Assembly: GCF_000004075.3 (NCBI RefSeq) | Contig: NC_026658.2 | Span: 1,798,001 to 1,862,000, forward strand | Length of the DNA: 64,000 nt | DNA from: Cucumis sativus | Lineage: Eukaryota > Streptophyta > Magnoliopsida > Cucurbitales > Cucurbitaceae | Reading direction: 5' to 3' | Shown here: one piece after another, positions 45,837 through 56,531 of the stretch | Numbering within the stretch: the stretch's first letter is position 1 | Layout of the letters: each line of letters opens with the position of its first letter | Position numbers and translations under genes: made by a program | The notes under the pieces: generated by a model | Seen by the model: only the letters and a program-made list of their open reading frames with translations | The model's database searches: none | Told to the model about the DNA's origin: nothing

Positions 45837-47968
45837 ATGGGCAAGTTACTTTGTGATTCCACCACGGCTGTAGCCGAGTCTTTTCCGACCACCTCTCCGG
45901 CCGTTAATTGGAGGGACCAGAACTCTTCCTCTGTCATAGATGCTAATGGAGCTTTAGATCTTCTTGACCAGACAACCGCAACCGCAACCGCCGTTGTACC
46001 TACTGCTTGGGATGATGTTCTTGGTCTCGAGGACCAGCAGAGGCGGCAGCTTCAGAGACTTCATGCTAAAGGCGTTCTCTGGAAGCATCCCGAGGAGAAT
46101 ACTATTGATTCATCCTCCTCTATGTCTTTGAGATCTGTTGTGTTTCGTCTCTCGCATGGTGGTGAGGTGTCTTCTGATGGAAACTGTTTGTTTACGGCTT
46201 CTCATAAGGCTATGAACATGGCGCGTGAGGTCGACGCTCGGGAACTTCGACGGCGGACGGTCAGGCGATTCTTGGACGATTTTGGATCTGCCAGATTGGA
46301 GGAGGTTGAGGTCATTAATGAGGCGATTAGGCATCTATATTCTCCCGATCTGAAGAATGGATGGGGAATCCATGTGGTTCAGGAGGTTAAATTCTTGGCC
46401 AAGAAAGAGGATCGGCCGGCATTGGACGGAGCTATCGATGAGCTTGTTCAACTCGGCATGCAGAGGTATAATCAATTCATCCTTACATTGGATCTGGAAT
46501 CTCTCTTCTATAGCCATTTCTAACTTCTAAACAGCGATAATCATGAGATCTGGATTCTTTTACGTTCTACGGCGGCCATAGCGCCCTTTCGATTTTTAAT
46601 GTATTTGCATCTCATTTTGTTTGCTTCAATTGAAGAGAAACGGCAGCGGAGTCGATTTACAAAGAAAGATGTATTCCGATCAACGACGGTGCGAGTTGGG
46701 CGAAATACATGTCAATTTCCGGTTCCCTTGGGGATGAATTCGATATTATAACTCTGCAATACACAGAGGACGGGTTGTTATCTGTGGATGAGAACAGAGA
46801 AGGCCACGCCGCAGCTTTTGGGGATGACATAGCGATTGAATGTCTTGCAACAGAGTTCAAGCGTGAGATATACGTTGTAAGAACCAACCAATCGTTTTCT
46901 TCATGTGTTTCTCTATGGCTTTATTTGATTTTTTACCAATTTGTTTCGTATGTTAGTTCATTGACCCTTTTTAGTTTTAAGTTTCTGATAATCCTGTTCT
47001 GGGAAATTCCATGACATTTGATGTTCGACAAATTGGTCAAGATGGTTCCTTCTGCTACATATGAATAAATGGATGAATGTTGAAAAACTGCTTTGTTCCA
47101 AAAGATTTCTAGGCCTAATCATGGGGCGCAATGGAATTGTTTAAGGTTTATGATTAGATGATTCCCTATGTGGGATTTAGTTGAGATACTTGAGATTTCT
47201 AGGTGAAATTTTATTCATGGTTGAAGAGATGTTAATTGGCTCAAAGTTCCTATTGTTGGTTTACAATTTCATGTTGATAGGCAACTATTGAAGACCATTT
47301 GTAACTATTCTGTAGGCACTATCTCACACAAGTAGTTGGAGTTCCTTCTTGTAGAGGAGCTTTGTATGCTTGTGTGTTCTCTCATTTTCCAAGTGAAAGT
47401 CGTTTTTATTAAAAAAAATAAATGATAGGCTGAATTGAAGCTTTCTTCTATGAAGAGTTCTAGGTTTGTTCTTCACGTAAGTTTCTTATCACTCAAGACA
47501 ATAGTACTTCAAAACCTAAATAGGTGAAGCACTGAATATAGCTTTCGCAGCTCACAAATTAATTTCAGAATTTGGAACTTATTCTATGTTCATCAAACTT
47601 AGTTTACTTTGTAAAACCTGTTTCGAAAAGTTACTGACGAAATCCCTAAATTATGAACTTTCAAGGTGCAAGCACATGGATCCGACGCAATGGTTGATGA
47701 AGAAAATTGCGTTTTCTTTCTTCCACACCGACCCAGGAGCGAAATTTGCGAAGTTCCTTTCTTTCTATTCATGAAAGGAACAGGTAATGGAAGAACCCCA
47801 CCATCTGGCTATTTTGGTTTCACATGGCCGAACTTCAAAGTTAGTTGCAGCTAACATTTTCTTTATCATTATTCAGGTTGGTGTGGCGCCGGAGCAGACC
47901 ATTACGAGCCTCTCATCGCCCACTGTTCTTCAATTGTTTCACAGGAAAAAGTGGCAATGGTACTTTGA
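45837..47968 (+). CDS. OTU-type cysteine protease (deubiquitinase)
   Basis: Predicted OTU-fold cysteine protease that would remove ubiquitin or ubiquitin-like chains. Four exons: 45837-46465, 46636-46876, 47666-47783, 47877-47968; phases agree, 359 residues. A poorly conserved N-terminus (1-95) precedes the OTU domain. The catalytic pair Asp114/Cys117 sits in SSDGNCLFTAS and the partner His338 in GADHYEPL near the C-terminus, the usual order. CEVPFFLFMKGTG leads into the His loop. Exon 4 ends in VAMVL and a stop. It might instead splice at ATG/GTACTT (47958) to an exon starting 48187 (VLRLQLSSY) after a good TTTTGCAG acceptor, giving a slightly longer end. Which Arabidopsis OTU group it belongs to I cannot say. 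Confidence 0.88.
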
Positions 47969-48095
47969 GGTTTCAATCCTGCAATTTTGTGGCTTAGATT
48001 TGGAGTAGAGAATTAATTTAGCACGGTCTTAATTTATTTTTTAGGCTTGCAATCAAGATGGGAAGAAATCAAAATCTGGGTTGCATTGCTTTCCA

Positions 48096-48118
48096 TTTTT
48101 TTTTTTGGGGGGGGGGGG
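48096..48118 (+). repeat. T11-G12 homopolymer junction
   Basis: Eleven T followed by twelve G. A G run of this length is very rare in AT-rich plant DNA. Its length should be treated with caution because such runs are hard to sequence. Confidence 0.8.
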
Positions 48119-49116
48119 TAGAGAAAGAAATTGTTGTTAGAAATCAAATCAGTACGTACTTGTTTTGTCTGACTAACATTTTGCAGGTTTTGCGCCTGCA
48201 GTTGAGCAGCTATTGTGAGTTTTTTTCGGCCTTTTTTTCTTCAAATTTGTTGTTGTTGTTGTTGTTTAAGTGATTTTATTAATGAGAAAGAGAGTGCCTG
48301 TAGTATAGACACTGGTAGAAGAGTTGATTATTTGGGGTCCAAAATCCAGGAAGTTTACTGCTTTTTTTTGCTGTTGGTATTGTATTCTTAGTATTTTTAA
48401 TGCTAAAAAAAGCCAACTATTTTTTATTCCTCTCTATCTTCTTTTTATTTATAGAGTTTTGTAAGAGAACAAAAGAAATGGATTTGGATAGGGCACTGCT
48501 TTAGAAGGCAATTAGGCTTTTTATTGGTTGATGAAGGTTTTGATACAACCAATGCCAATTGATATCAATAGATTTTCTTGTAGCTAAGTTTACATCTTTT
48601 TGCTTTTCTTTTTAATCATCAATGAGAGCAAATTGGGGGGATCAGATGACATTATATTCTGTGTTCATTGGTGAACCATTGTCTAATCTACCATGGATAT
48701 CTCCAATCTTCCCTTGGGTTGCTGATATGACAGAATGGACGGTTGATTTGGTTGACTAAACAAAATTGGATGTTTTAAATGTGAACTTAGTCTGTGCTTT
48801 TAATTTTGGTTTTTATACTTTTAAAAGGTTGGTTTGTGGGATACTTAGTACTTTTCATCTTCTATTTCAATATTGATTCAATGTGTTTTAGAGACGGACC
48901 GTGTTGGTCAGAGAGAGATCTATGGGTTCGATTTTTCTTTTGAAAAAACTGGTTACGGCTGGATTCAAGGAAAACTGATCGATATTCTTCAATTTGGTCG
49001 GTTTTGGTTGTTGACTTAGGTATGTTTTTAGCTTCCTTTGCTTGTCCTTGCTAAAAGTATACGTATCAAAATGAACCAATGAATATTTTGAATGCATAAA
49101 GGTATAAATGTTAAAA

Positions 49117-49280
49117 TGAACAAAAAAAAATGGAATACGTTGACCAAAGAATATTTAAATCAAAAGTGAACAAAAAAAATGGAATACATTGACCAAGAAT
49201 ATTTAAATCGAATGTTTAAATCAAGAATGAACAAAAAAAAAAATGAAATACATCGATCAAAGAATATTTAAATCAAGAAT
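49117..49280 (+). repeat. Three-copy A-rich minisatellite
   Basis: Blocks of the form TGAACAAAAAAAA-TGGAATAC-TTGACCAA-GAATATTTAAATC begin at 49117, 49167 and 49228 (periods 50 and 61). The copies differ in the A-run length, in a few substitutions, and by a small insertion at the end of the second copy. Confidence 0.85.
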
Positions 49281-49929
49281 TTCATTTGTTGTGTTGGTAT
49301 GGTGTGATATGGGCACAAGAAAATGTCTCCTTCCCTAGCATCACTTATTATTTACTGTTTCCTTATAATTGAATCTCATTTCATCCTTAAACCACGGTAC
49401 TAAAATTATTGTTTTATCTTTCATTACCAATATCACTTAAATGGAGACTAAAGAGAAATTGCTTAAATAAAAATGGTTACAAATTTGATCTAAGCCATTT
49501 CCTAACTTGATCTAAGGGTTTGGGTTGGTTCGTTTTTAGATTGGATATATATAGAAAAATTTAGATAAAAAACTTAAATTTACTAAAAAATTTACAAAAT
49601 GTCTTAAATTAAAATGTATGTATAGGTATAATTTTTTTATTTTTAAACATATTTTATGTTAGAAAAACATACTTTGTAATTATTATTTTTTAAAAACGAT
49701 AAAACGTTAGATTACCAATAAATTTATCTAGTAAAAGAAACTGGAAATGTCTACAAATTTAATGCAATAAATAAATTTGCCGTTTTTTTTTCTTTTCTTT
49801 TTGGAAATGACAAAAGAATCCCATCATTATTAATTAATGGAGGAGTTAATACATGCATGGGGAGTAATAGCCTTTGTGCAATGACATGTTTTTAGTTCTA
49901 TAAATTCTAATTGAGGCAGGCACTTGAGT

Positions 49930-50030
49930 GTTGTAACTCAATTGATAAATTGAAATTTTATTGTTTCAATCATATTTTTGTAATTATAATTAGTACATGA
50001 ATGAGATGAGAGGATTCCAAACTCAAACTT
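49930..50030 (+). mobile_element. Possible SINE-like fragment
   Basis: GTAACTCAATTGATAAATTG is A-box-like, and GAGGATTCCAAACTC about 70 bases on is B-box-like, although the spacing is longer than usual. Similar TAACTYAATTGATA strings occur near 55610. Weak, listed for comparison with the better example at 8398-8480. Confidence 0.2.
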
Positions 50031-50360
50031 ACTATATCCAAATAATATAATCCAATGGATGCTTTAACATTATATTCTTGGATAAGGTTTTCCCAAAACC
50101 AATCTTCATAGAAATGGGTAAGGTTAAGACTTTTCAACATCACTCGTGTGTGTGTGTATATATATATATGTATGTATGATTTGAAGGTCAATAATTGGTA
50201 ATGTTGTTAGAGAGTTTGAGCAAAGAGAATGTGTTGTGGTTTTTCTATATCAATATATATATATATATAAATCTTGAAGTTATAAAGTTTAGGGTAAGTG
50301 ATGATAATGAGAGGGAGAGGGAGGCAGCTGACAAACTGACATCCCGACTTATTGACAACA

Positions 50361-50373
50361 AAACCCTAAACCC
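50361..50373 (+). repeat. Short interstitial telomere repeat (telo-box pair)
   Basis: AAACCCTAAACCC, nearly two units of the plant telomere repeat. Single units are common promoter elements of translation genes, but no gene is assigned here. Confidence 0.5.
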
Positions 50374-52623
50374 TTTTGAACATTTACCATTTACCCACAA
50401 AAGAATCCTATGCAGTATGCCCAATTCCATATCAAACATTTCCATAGTTCATTGCCCTTCAATATTTACATTTTAATGCAATTCTTTTTAAATTTTGTAA
50501 CACTTTTCTTGTATTTTAGAAAAGATACAAATCGTTGTAATGGTTATTAGACCTTATTCTAAGGTTGGATAAACTTTTGGGTTTGTTGGTCTTTATCAAG
50601 TTGTTGATTAGTGATCTGGACCAACATTGTCTCTTATTACTTTTAGAAACCAATACTCTTGCACAAGTTCCAAAGCTTCAATTGGTAAACATTACATTAA
50701 TAAAGTGGCCAAATTATAGAAGTAAATTTGTTAGAATAGAAAACTAATTTGTTTGTTGTTTACATACATATGTGAAAATAGTTTATTGCTAAAATTTGAT
50801 AATGGTGAAGAAATTAAAGTGGAAAACCGAAGGGAGAACTGAGAACTGAGAACGGAAACCAAAGTAAGTCAAAGTGGAATGATAGTAATAATAATAATAG
50901 TTGGTTTTGTCCTTATTGGACATCTGGGTTTGGTTTCCTTTATTAATGCAAGACCGATTGATTATATTATATTCAATTTGCTTCTCAATTTAGACAAGAA
51001 TTGAAGTGTATATCATCTATCCTTAATGCCATCTTCCTCTTCTTGGGGCCGACCATCGCCCTTCTCGCTTTCTCTTTGACTGTTCACGACTTTTGTTCTC
51101 TCCTTCTTTCTCTTCTTCTTCTTCTTCTTCTTCTTCATTCTCTTCCCTCCCGCCCCTATATCTTCTTCACTTTTTTTATATTTAAGAAGATGGTCTAAAA
51201 TGAAGGGGGAGAAGGCAGGATGCAAGTAAGAAGAAGAAGAATGGAGGAATGGGAGGGGAAATTTGGATGGATAGAACATAAAATACTTAAACTACTGAAC
51301 TTCGTATTTCAAATACAAACTTTCTAAGTCTAAACGGATATTAATTTTAGAGTTCATAACTTTGTGAGAAAGGTATGATTATATATAGAGAAAGGACAAA
51401 AGAGGGTGAAAATGGAAAAAAGGAATTTATGGAGGGCGGGGGTGGAATATGGAAAATAGTAAAAAAGAAAGGGTGTGGCAGAAAAACGGGTGTGGCCGTA
51501 CAATACTTCTGGAGCACTCTGTCCGATAAAAGCGGAATTAGCTGTTTTTATCCAATTCCCTTTTGCCACGTCTCCCTTCTTCTCCTCCCATTTTCATTTT
51601 ACTCTCACTTCTATTGCGTCTTCTTCACGCGCTCCCCCCTTCCCTTTCTTTTCTTTTCTCTTCTCTTCTCTTCTTACAAATTTAATATTTAAGAATATGA
51701 ATGTATATGAAACTTTTAAATACTATATGTATTTTTTAAATAAAATTTTAATAGTTTTACTATTTTTAAAAATTAAAGAATATTTGGTATTTTTTATACA
51801 AAATATAAGATCTAGCTATATTTTTTATATATATATAATTTAGTCAACAATTATTGTAATACACGTTTACTACTTTCGATAAATGGACAACACAATTTAA
51901 ATATTTATAAAATATAACAAAATTTCATACTTTTATCAATATAAACATTTGGAATTTTTTTTCCATTAACATCTAATAATATCAAGTTTTAAATTTTGAT
52001 ATATTTTATAAATATTTTAGTTCTTTTTGTTATATTTAATTAATTAGTTTGATTTATATAGAAAAATAGTTTAATTCAATATACCATAACTTTCTTTAAC
52101 TAAACAAAAGAAATCCATGAAGCTTTCAATTCATGAAGCTTAGTAACATTTGTGGTTTGTCAAATATTAGATTTTTAAATTTTATTTTATTTATTGATAA
52201 GTAAGACTTTCTAAAATACAATAAACTTTCAATGGTATATATTACATATTCATAAACTTTCAATTCAAAATACACAAATATTCAACATTATTTTACACAA
52301 GGAAAAGTGCTTATTTACATTTTTATTTTCGATTTATGATATATTCATTTGTTACACTTATATTATGGAAATATAAATGTCTAGCTGGAAATTTAAAACC
52401 ACAACTAAATTTGCAATTTAATCTAAAAATTACCATAATTATTTTTAGAAAACAAAATTAGTTTTTACATAAGTTATTAAAATATATATATATTAAAGAA
52501 ATAGAAATGGGAGTAATAATAAATAAACAAAAGTTTATTTATAAGCATAAAAGGAAAAAAGAAAAAAGAGAAATAATAGAAATCACTCTCTGTTTTCTCC
52601 TCATTCTTCTCTGAAAAGCTCCA

Positions 52624-53343
52624 ATGGAGATTAAGCACAAAGCTAAAATTCACCCATCGCCGCCTCCCTCCTCTTCCTCCTCCGTCTTCAAGCTTCTACC
52701 AGCCGCTATCTTAGCCTTAGCTTCACTCCTCTCTCTCGACGACCGTGAAGTCCTTGCTTACATGATCGCCAGGTCCATTCAATCCTCTGCATTCACTTCC
52801 GCCACTCGCGTTTCCAGGAAGAAATCCACCAAAAAACCACCAATCAATACCGGAAACAGTAATGTTGTTACTACTACTACTACTACGACTAATACTACTT
52901 ATCATAAAACTCCTTTGTTTAGTTGCGATTGCTTCTACTGCTACACTGCCTACTGGTGCCGCTGGGACTCCTCTCCCAATCGCGAACTAATCCACCAAGC
53001 CATCGAGGCGTTTGAAGATCATTTAACCAACGGTGAGAAGCCGAAGAAGAATACCGGTAGAGGAAAGAGAAGAGATAGAATCGGGCGTCAAGGTAGTACT
53101 GATAATAAGACTCTACCTGTTGTTCATTGTCCAACGTCGGTTAACGATGAGTGCGTCGACGTTCCATTATCGCCGGTGGTGGAAGATGAAGGAAGTGTGG
53201 TGAAGGAAGTTGAAGAGAGTGGTCCGGTGGTGGAAGATGTAGGCGGCGGGGAGCATCAGAAGGGTTTGGCGACGAAGGTACTACCGGACGTGTTGGGGTT
53301 TTTTAATTCGCGTTTATGGAGTCTGTGGAGTCCGAATCTTTAA
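52624..53343 (+). CDS. Plant-specific protein of unknown function
   Basis: Intronless, 239 residues. A Pro/Ser-rich start is followed by a hydrophobic, probably helical block (about 21-48, KLLPAAILALASLLSLDDRE) and a low-complexity Thr run (83-89, encoded by an ACT repeat). A conserved-looking core then gives CDCFYCYTAYWCRWDSSPNR and ELIHQAIEAFEDHL (101-134). The rest is basic, then acidic and poorly structured. I recall a small Arabidopsis family with the same CDCxxCYTSYWxRWDSSPNRxLIHxxIxAFED core (At1g72240/At1g22470 type), all uncharacterised. The Cys-x-Cys-x2-Cys cluster could bind a metal, but that is a guess. The leader is pyrimidine-rich. The gene is isolated, with 4.7 kb of empty DNA before it. 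Confidence 0.8.
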   Translation: MEIKHKAKIHPSPPPSSSSSVFKLLPAAILALASLLSLDDREVLAYMIARSIQSSAFTSATRVSRKKSTKKPPINTGNSNVVTTTTTTTNTTYHKTPLFSCDCFYCYTAYWCRWDSSPNRELIHQAIEAFEDHLTNGEKPKKNTGRGKRRDRIGRQGSTDNKTLPVVHCPTSVNDECVDVPLSPVVEDEGSVVKEVEESGPVVEDVGGGEHQKGLATKVLPDVLGFFNSRLWSLWSPNL

Positions 53344-56300
53344 ATTATTCTTATTGAATTTCAAAAATTTTCCGCGTCCCAAAAATTATAATAATTTATA
53401 TATATATATATATATGTTATTTATTATATTTTTTCGCACCCCATCGCATGCTATTAATTAAATCTCAAGGTCTTCTCTCTTTTTTCTCAATGCAATTATT
53501 TTGAAATTCCAATGGTTTTATTCACTCTCTCTCTCTCTCTTTTTGGGAAAAATCTTTTGAACAATCACTACACTACACTACATGTTTAAATGAGTTAAGA
53601 ATGTAGCGATGTAGTGATGGTTCTTCATAATCTTCAGTTCATTTTTTCTTCAATTTTAAAATTTTGGATTAACTTAAGATTGATTAAAGACGGAATTATG
53701 AGACAACGGAATGTATTGATTTTAATTAAAGTCCATAGTGTATAGTGTAGTGATTTAAGGAAAGTTTTGTTCTATTGATTGTCACCTCACCCACATTGCA
53801 TCCCAAAACATATAAGAATTATTTATGACACAAATAAAATTTACCATAGCAAGAACTCAACTACTTACTAGAGTACTAGCGTACTACCTCCTCTTTTTTT
53901 TCCTTTCTTTTCTGAATGATTAACTAACAAACCAAAGCATCTCTCAAACAAAATAATCCCTAGTGTTTGCTAACTATCTTTCCTTTTTTTTTTTTTTAAC
54001 TATAAATTTGTGTGGTACACTTGATTATCATCAATAATCACATGTGAGGTCGCAAGTGTTATAGAGTGTTTGGTAATTTTAGTCAAATGACTTGGAGGAT
54101 GACTTCGACTTATCTCCAACATACTAAGACTCATTGGGTGTAGGACTCAATCACGGGACCAAATACTTAGAAGTTGAAGATGGCAAACCTTTAAGTAGTC
54201 GACTCTTCATTTTTTTTTTTTGGAACAAGTTGGTGGATATGATAAGAAAAAGGGAGGATGATAATGAGCATTAATGAATCGGCCCACAAGAGAACATTGT
54301 CATAATCCTTTTGTCCTTATCAATGATATCATAAGATGAAATCACCACACACACACCCCATCCATTAACATACTTTGTGGTTCAAAACTTGATTTGGTTA
54401 TGAAAACTATCCTAAACCAAATGATTATCCAACAGTTTCTTAAATTCGTTCTATTACCTTATTTAAAATTAGTTAACTTTGGACACATTGTAGTTGGCAT
54501 GTTAACTTATATAAGCATTGAACTAAAATTGATTATAACAACTTATATCATCGATGAAATAAAGTTATTGATTGAATAAATAGACAACACCATTGAAAGT
54601 TCATAGATGAATGTTTATTTTGTTTTAAAACATTAAATTTGACTCTCTATTACCATTGATTGATTTAAAAATATAAATTGTATTCTTAGAATCTTATTAT
54701 TTCTATTACATACCAAATATTGGTATTCTAGTTTTAGACACCATATTCGAAATTTGACATTTCATGAATATATAATAATAATTTCTACTTTTTCTTGACA
54801 CAAATAAATAAAGGCCGTTTAGCACTTTAAAAATAACAAAATGGATAATTTTCTTTTGGAAAAAGGATAGTTTGCATTTACTAAATATGAAAATAAATAA
54901 ACAAATATCGAAATATAGAAGACCATTTTCCCTCTATTTTTCCCAATGTTTAAAGGTTTAATTCTTATTTAAATTCCAAAAAAGCATAAATAAATTTTTT
55001 AAGAACTAATATAGAAAATTTTCAAGACGTGACTTAAATCTAGAAAATATTAGTAAAAAGTAGATAATAGAACAAGAAACTTAAAAGAAAAAATGTTTGT
55101 AATTTTCAAAACCAAACCATCGCCAAATCCAACCTCAATTTTTTATCTCTAAATTTGTTGTTTGAATTTTCAAATTTAACAAAATTTGCTGAGGGTTTAA
55201 TTTTTGCTATTTATCCCCAAATAATAACAAAGAAAACAAAAAGAAAAGCAAGAATCTTTCAAAAGGTCTCTAGTTCCAAACTTTCAACTAAAATTATTTT
55301 TGCAAAAAAAATTGAATTATTTCAAAATACACAAAGTTGGATTAAAATATAGCTTTATTCACAATTTTCAAAAACTTTCAATAATTCTCTATACACCTTT
55401 TCTTCCATGATTTTTATTTAAAATTAAAAAGAAGAAAACTTAATTAGAAGGTAAAAACTACAACAACATTACCCAATTGATAAAATTGAAATTTCATAAA
55501 AAACAAAATTGATATTTTTCTAGTCAATTGATACAATATACCAAACCGATTCAAATAGGAAGGGAATGGAAATCAAACTTCTCTTCTTAAAAAAAAGACC
55601 TCTTTTTGTAACTTAATTGATAGCATTAATTTCTGTACAAAGCATTTAATTTAAGAAATTAAATTGCAAGTTTAGATAAGTGTTACCATTTTAAATAGTA
55701 TATGAAAAAACACAAACATATTGAGATGTAATAAATAACAATGATACAAAATGAACCAAGTGTTCAAAGTACTTTTGAGGATTCAAAGATAACTCTCAAG
55801 CTCTAATTCACTCACCAAAAATTGATTAATATTTATCTAAGACCAATCCTTGGTATATGAAGAGACCTTTAAAGAAAACCTACGAGATCATTTGTCTCCT
55901 TAGTTCCAAACTCATATGTTACATCAGATTGAGGAAAATTTAAGTAACATCATCAATATGTTAATAGAGAAATGGCAGTTCATGTTATTATTATTAGTAG
56001 CACCAGCAGCAGTCGGCCAATCCCTAGTAAGTATGGTTTTTTTAACAATCTATTGGATCAATCAATCACATTGTCCAAGATCATGACTATCATTATCTGG
56101 ACCTTAGTGCACCTTATAAATAAAACAAAGCCAACAAAAGTATGTTTCATGATGGATTCTATCTCTATCTAACCTACCTAGTTTTCGACTTTTTGTATCT
56201 GCAATGCAAGTTGCATAATTACGAAAAAGATGTGACATTTGTATCGATGAAATATTCTGAAGATAGGATTTTGAAGTTTTTTCCAACAACCAAAACAAAA

Positions 56301-56531
56301 ACGAGAAACCTTGAATGGTAGGTAAGCACTCTGGGAAGGAAAACGGTGAATGTGATTTACTTGGATCTAATGGATTTCCCTTTCTGAGACAGCAAAATTG
56401 AATTGTTAATCTATAGAAGTTGGACTCTAATTAACAAAACTCTTACCACTCCCTCAGCTTTGTCTCATTACACTGGAAAATGGCTTCTCTTTAGTCTCTC
56501 CTCTTGTAGAAACAGCAAGCCAAGGAATAAT
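53344..56531. other. Intergenic, 3.2 kb, no gene recognised
   Basis: 3' region of the preceding gene with a TA repeat (53395-53415), a CT run (53527-53541), T homopolymers, and a somewhat less AT-rich patch at 54010-54210 of unknown origin. Nothing supports a gene; the frame at 55972-56172 has no recognisable feature. Confidence 0.5.

Larger units (their letters stand above)
47969..52623. other. Intergenic, 4.7 kb, no gene recognised
   Basis: Begins with the OTU 3' region, including a T11-G12 homopolymer junction (about 48096-48118). It also contains a three-copy A-rich minisatellite (49117-49280), two telomere-type AAACCCT repeats (50361-50373), a TTC run (51107-51136) and a promoter-like patch near 51470-51600. 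ORFs at 50195-50476 and 51354-51843 are compositional. Confidence 0.5.

Noticed and set aside
51354-51843. Overlapping 71- to 122-codon frames on both strands
   Set aside because: Driven by pyrimidine-rich and TTC-repeat composition; no domain, no coding bias.
55972-56172. 66-codon + strand frame next to the last MAK16 exon
   Set aside because: No signal peptide, domain or conserved motif; ATC/ATT-rich composition.
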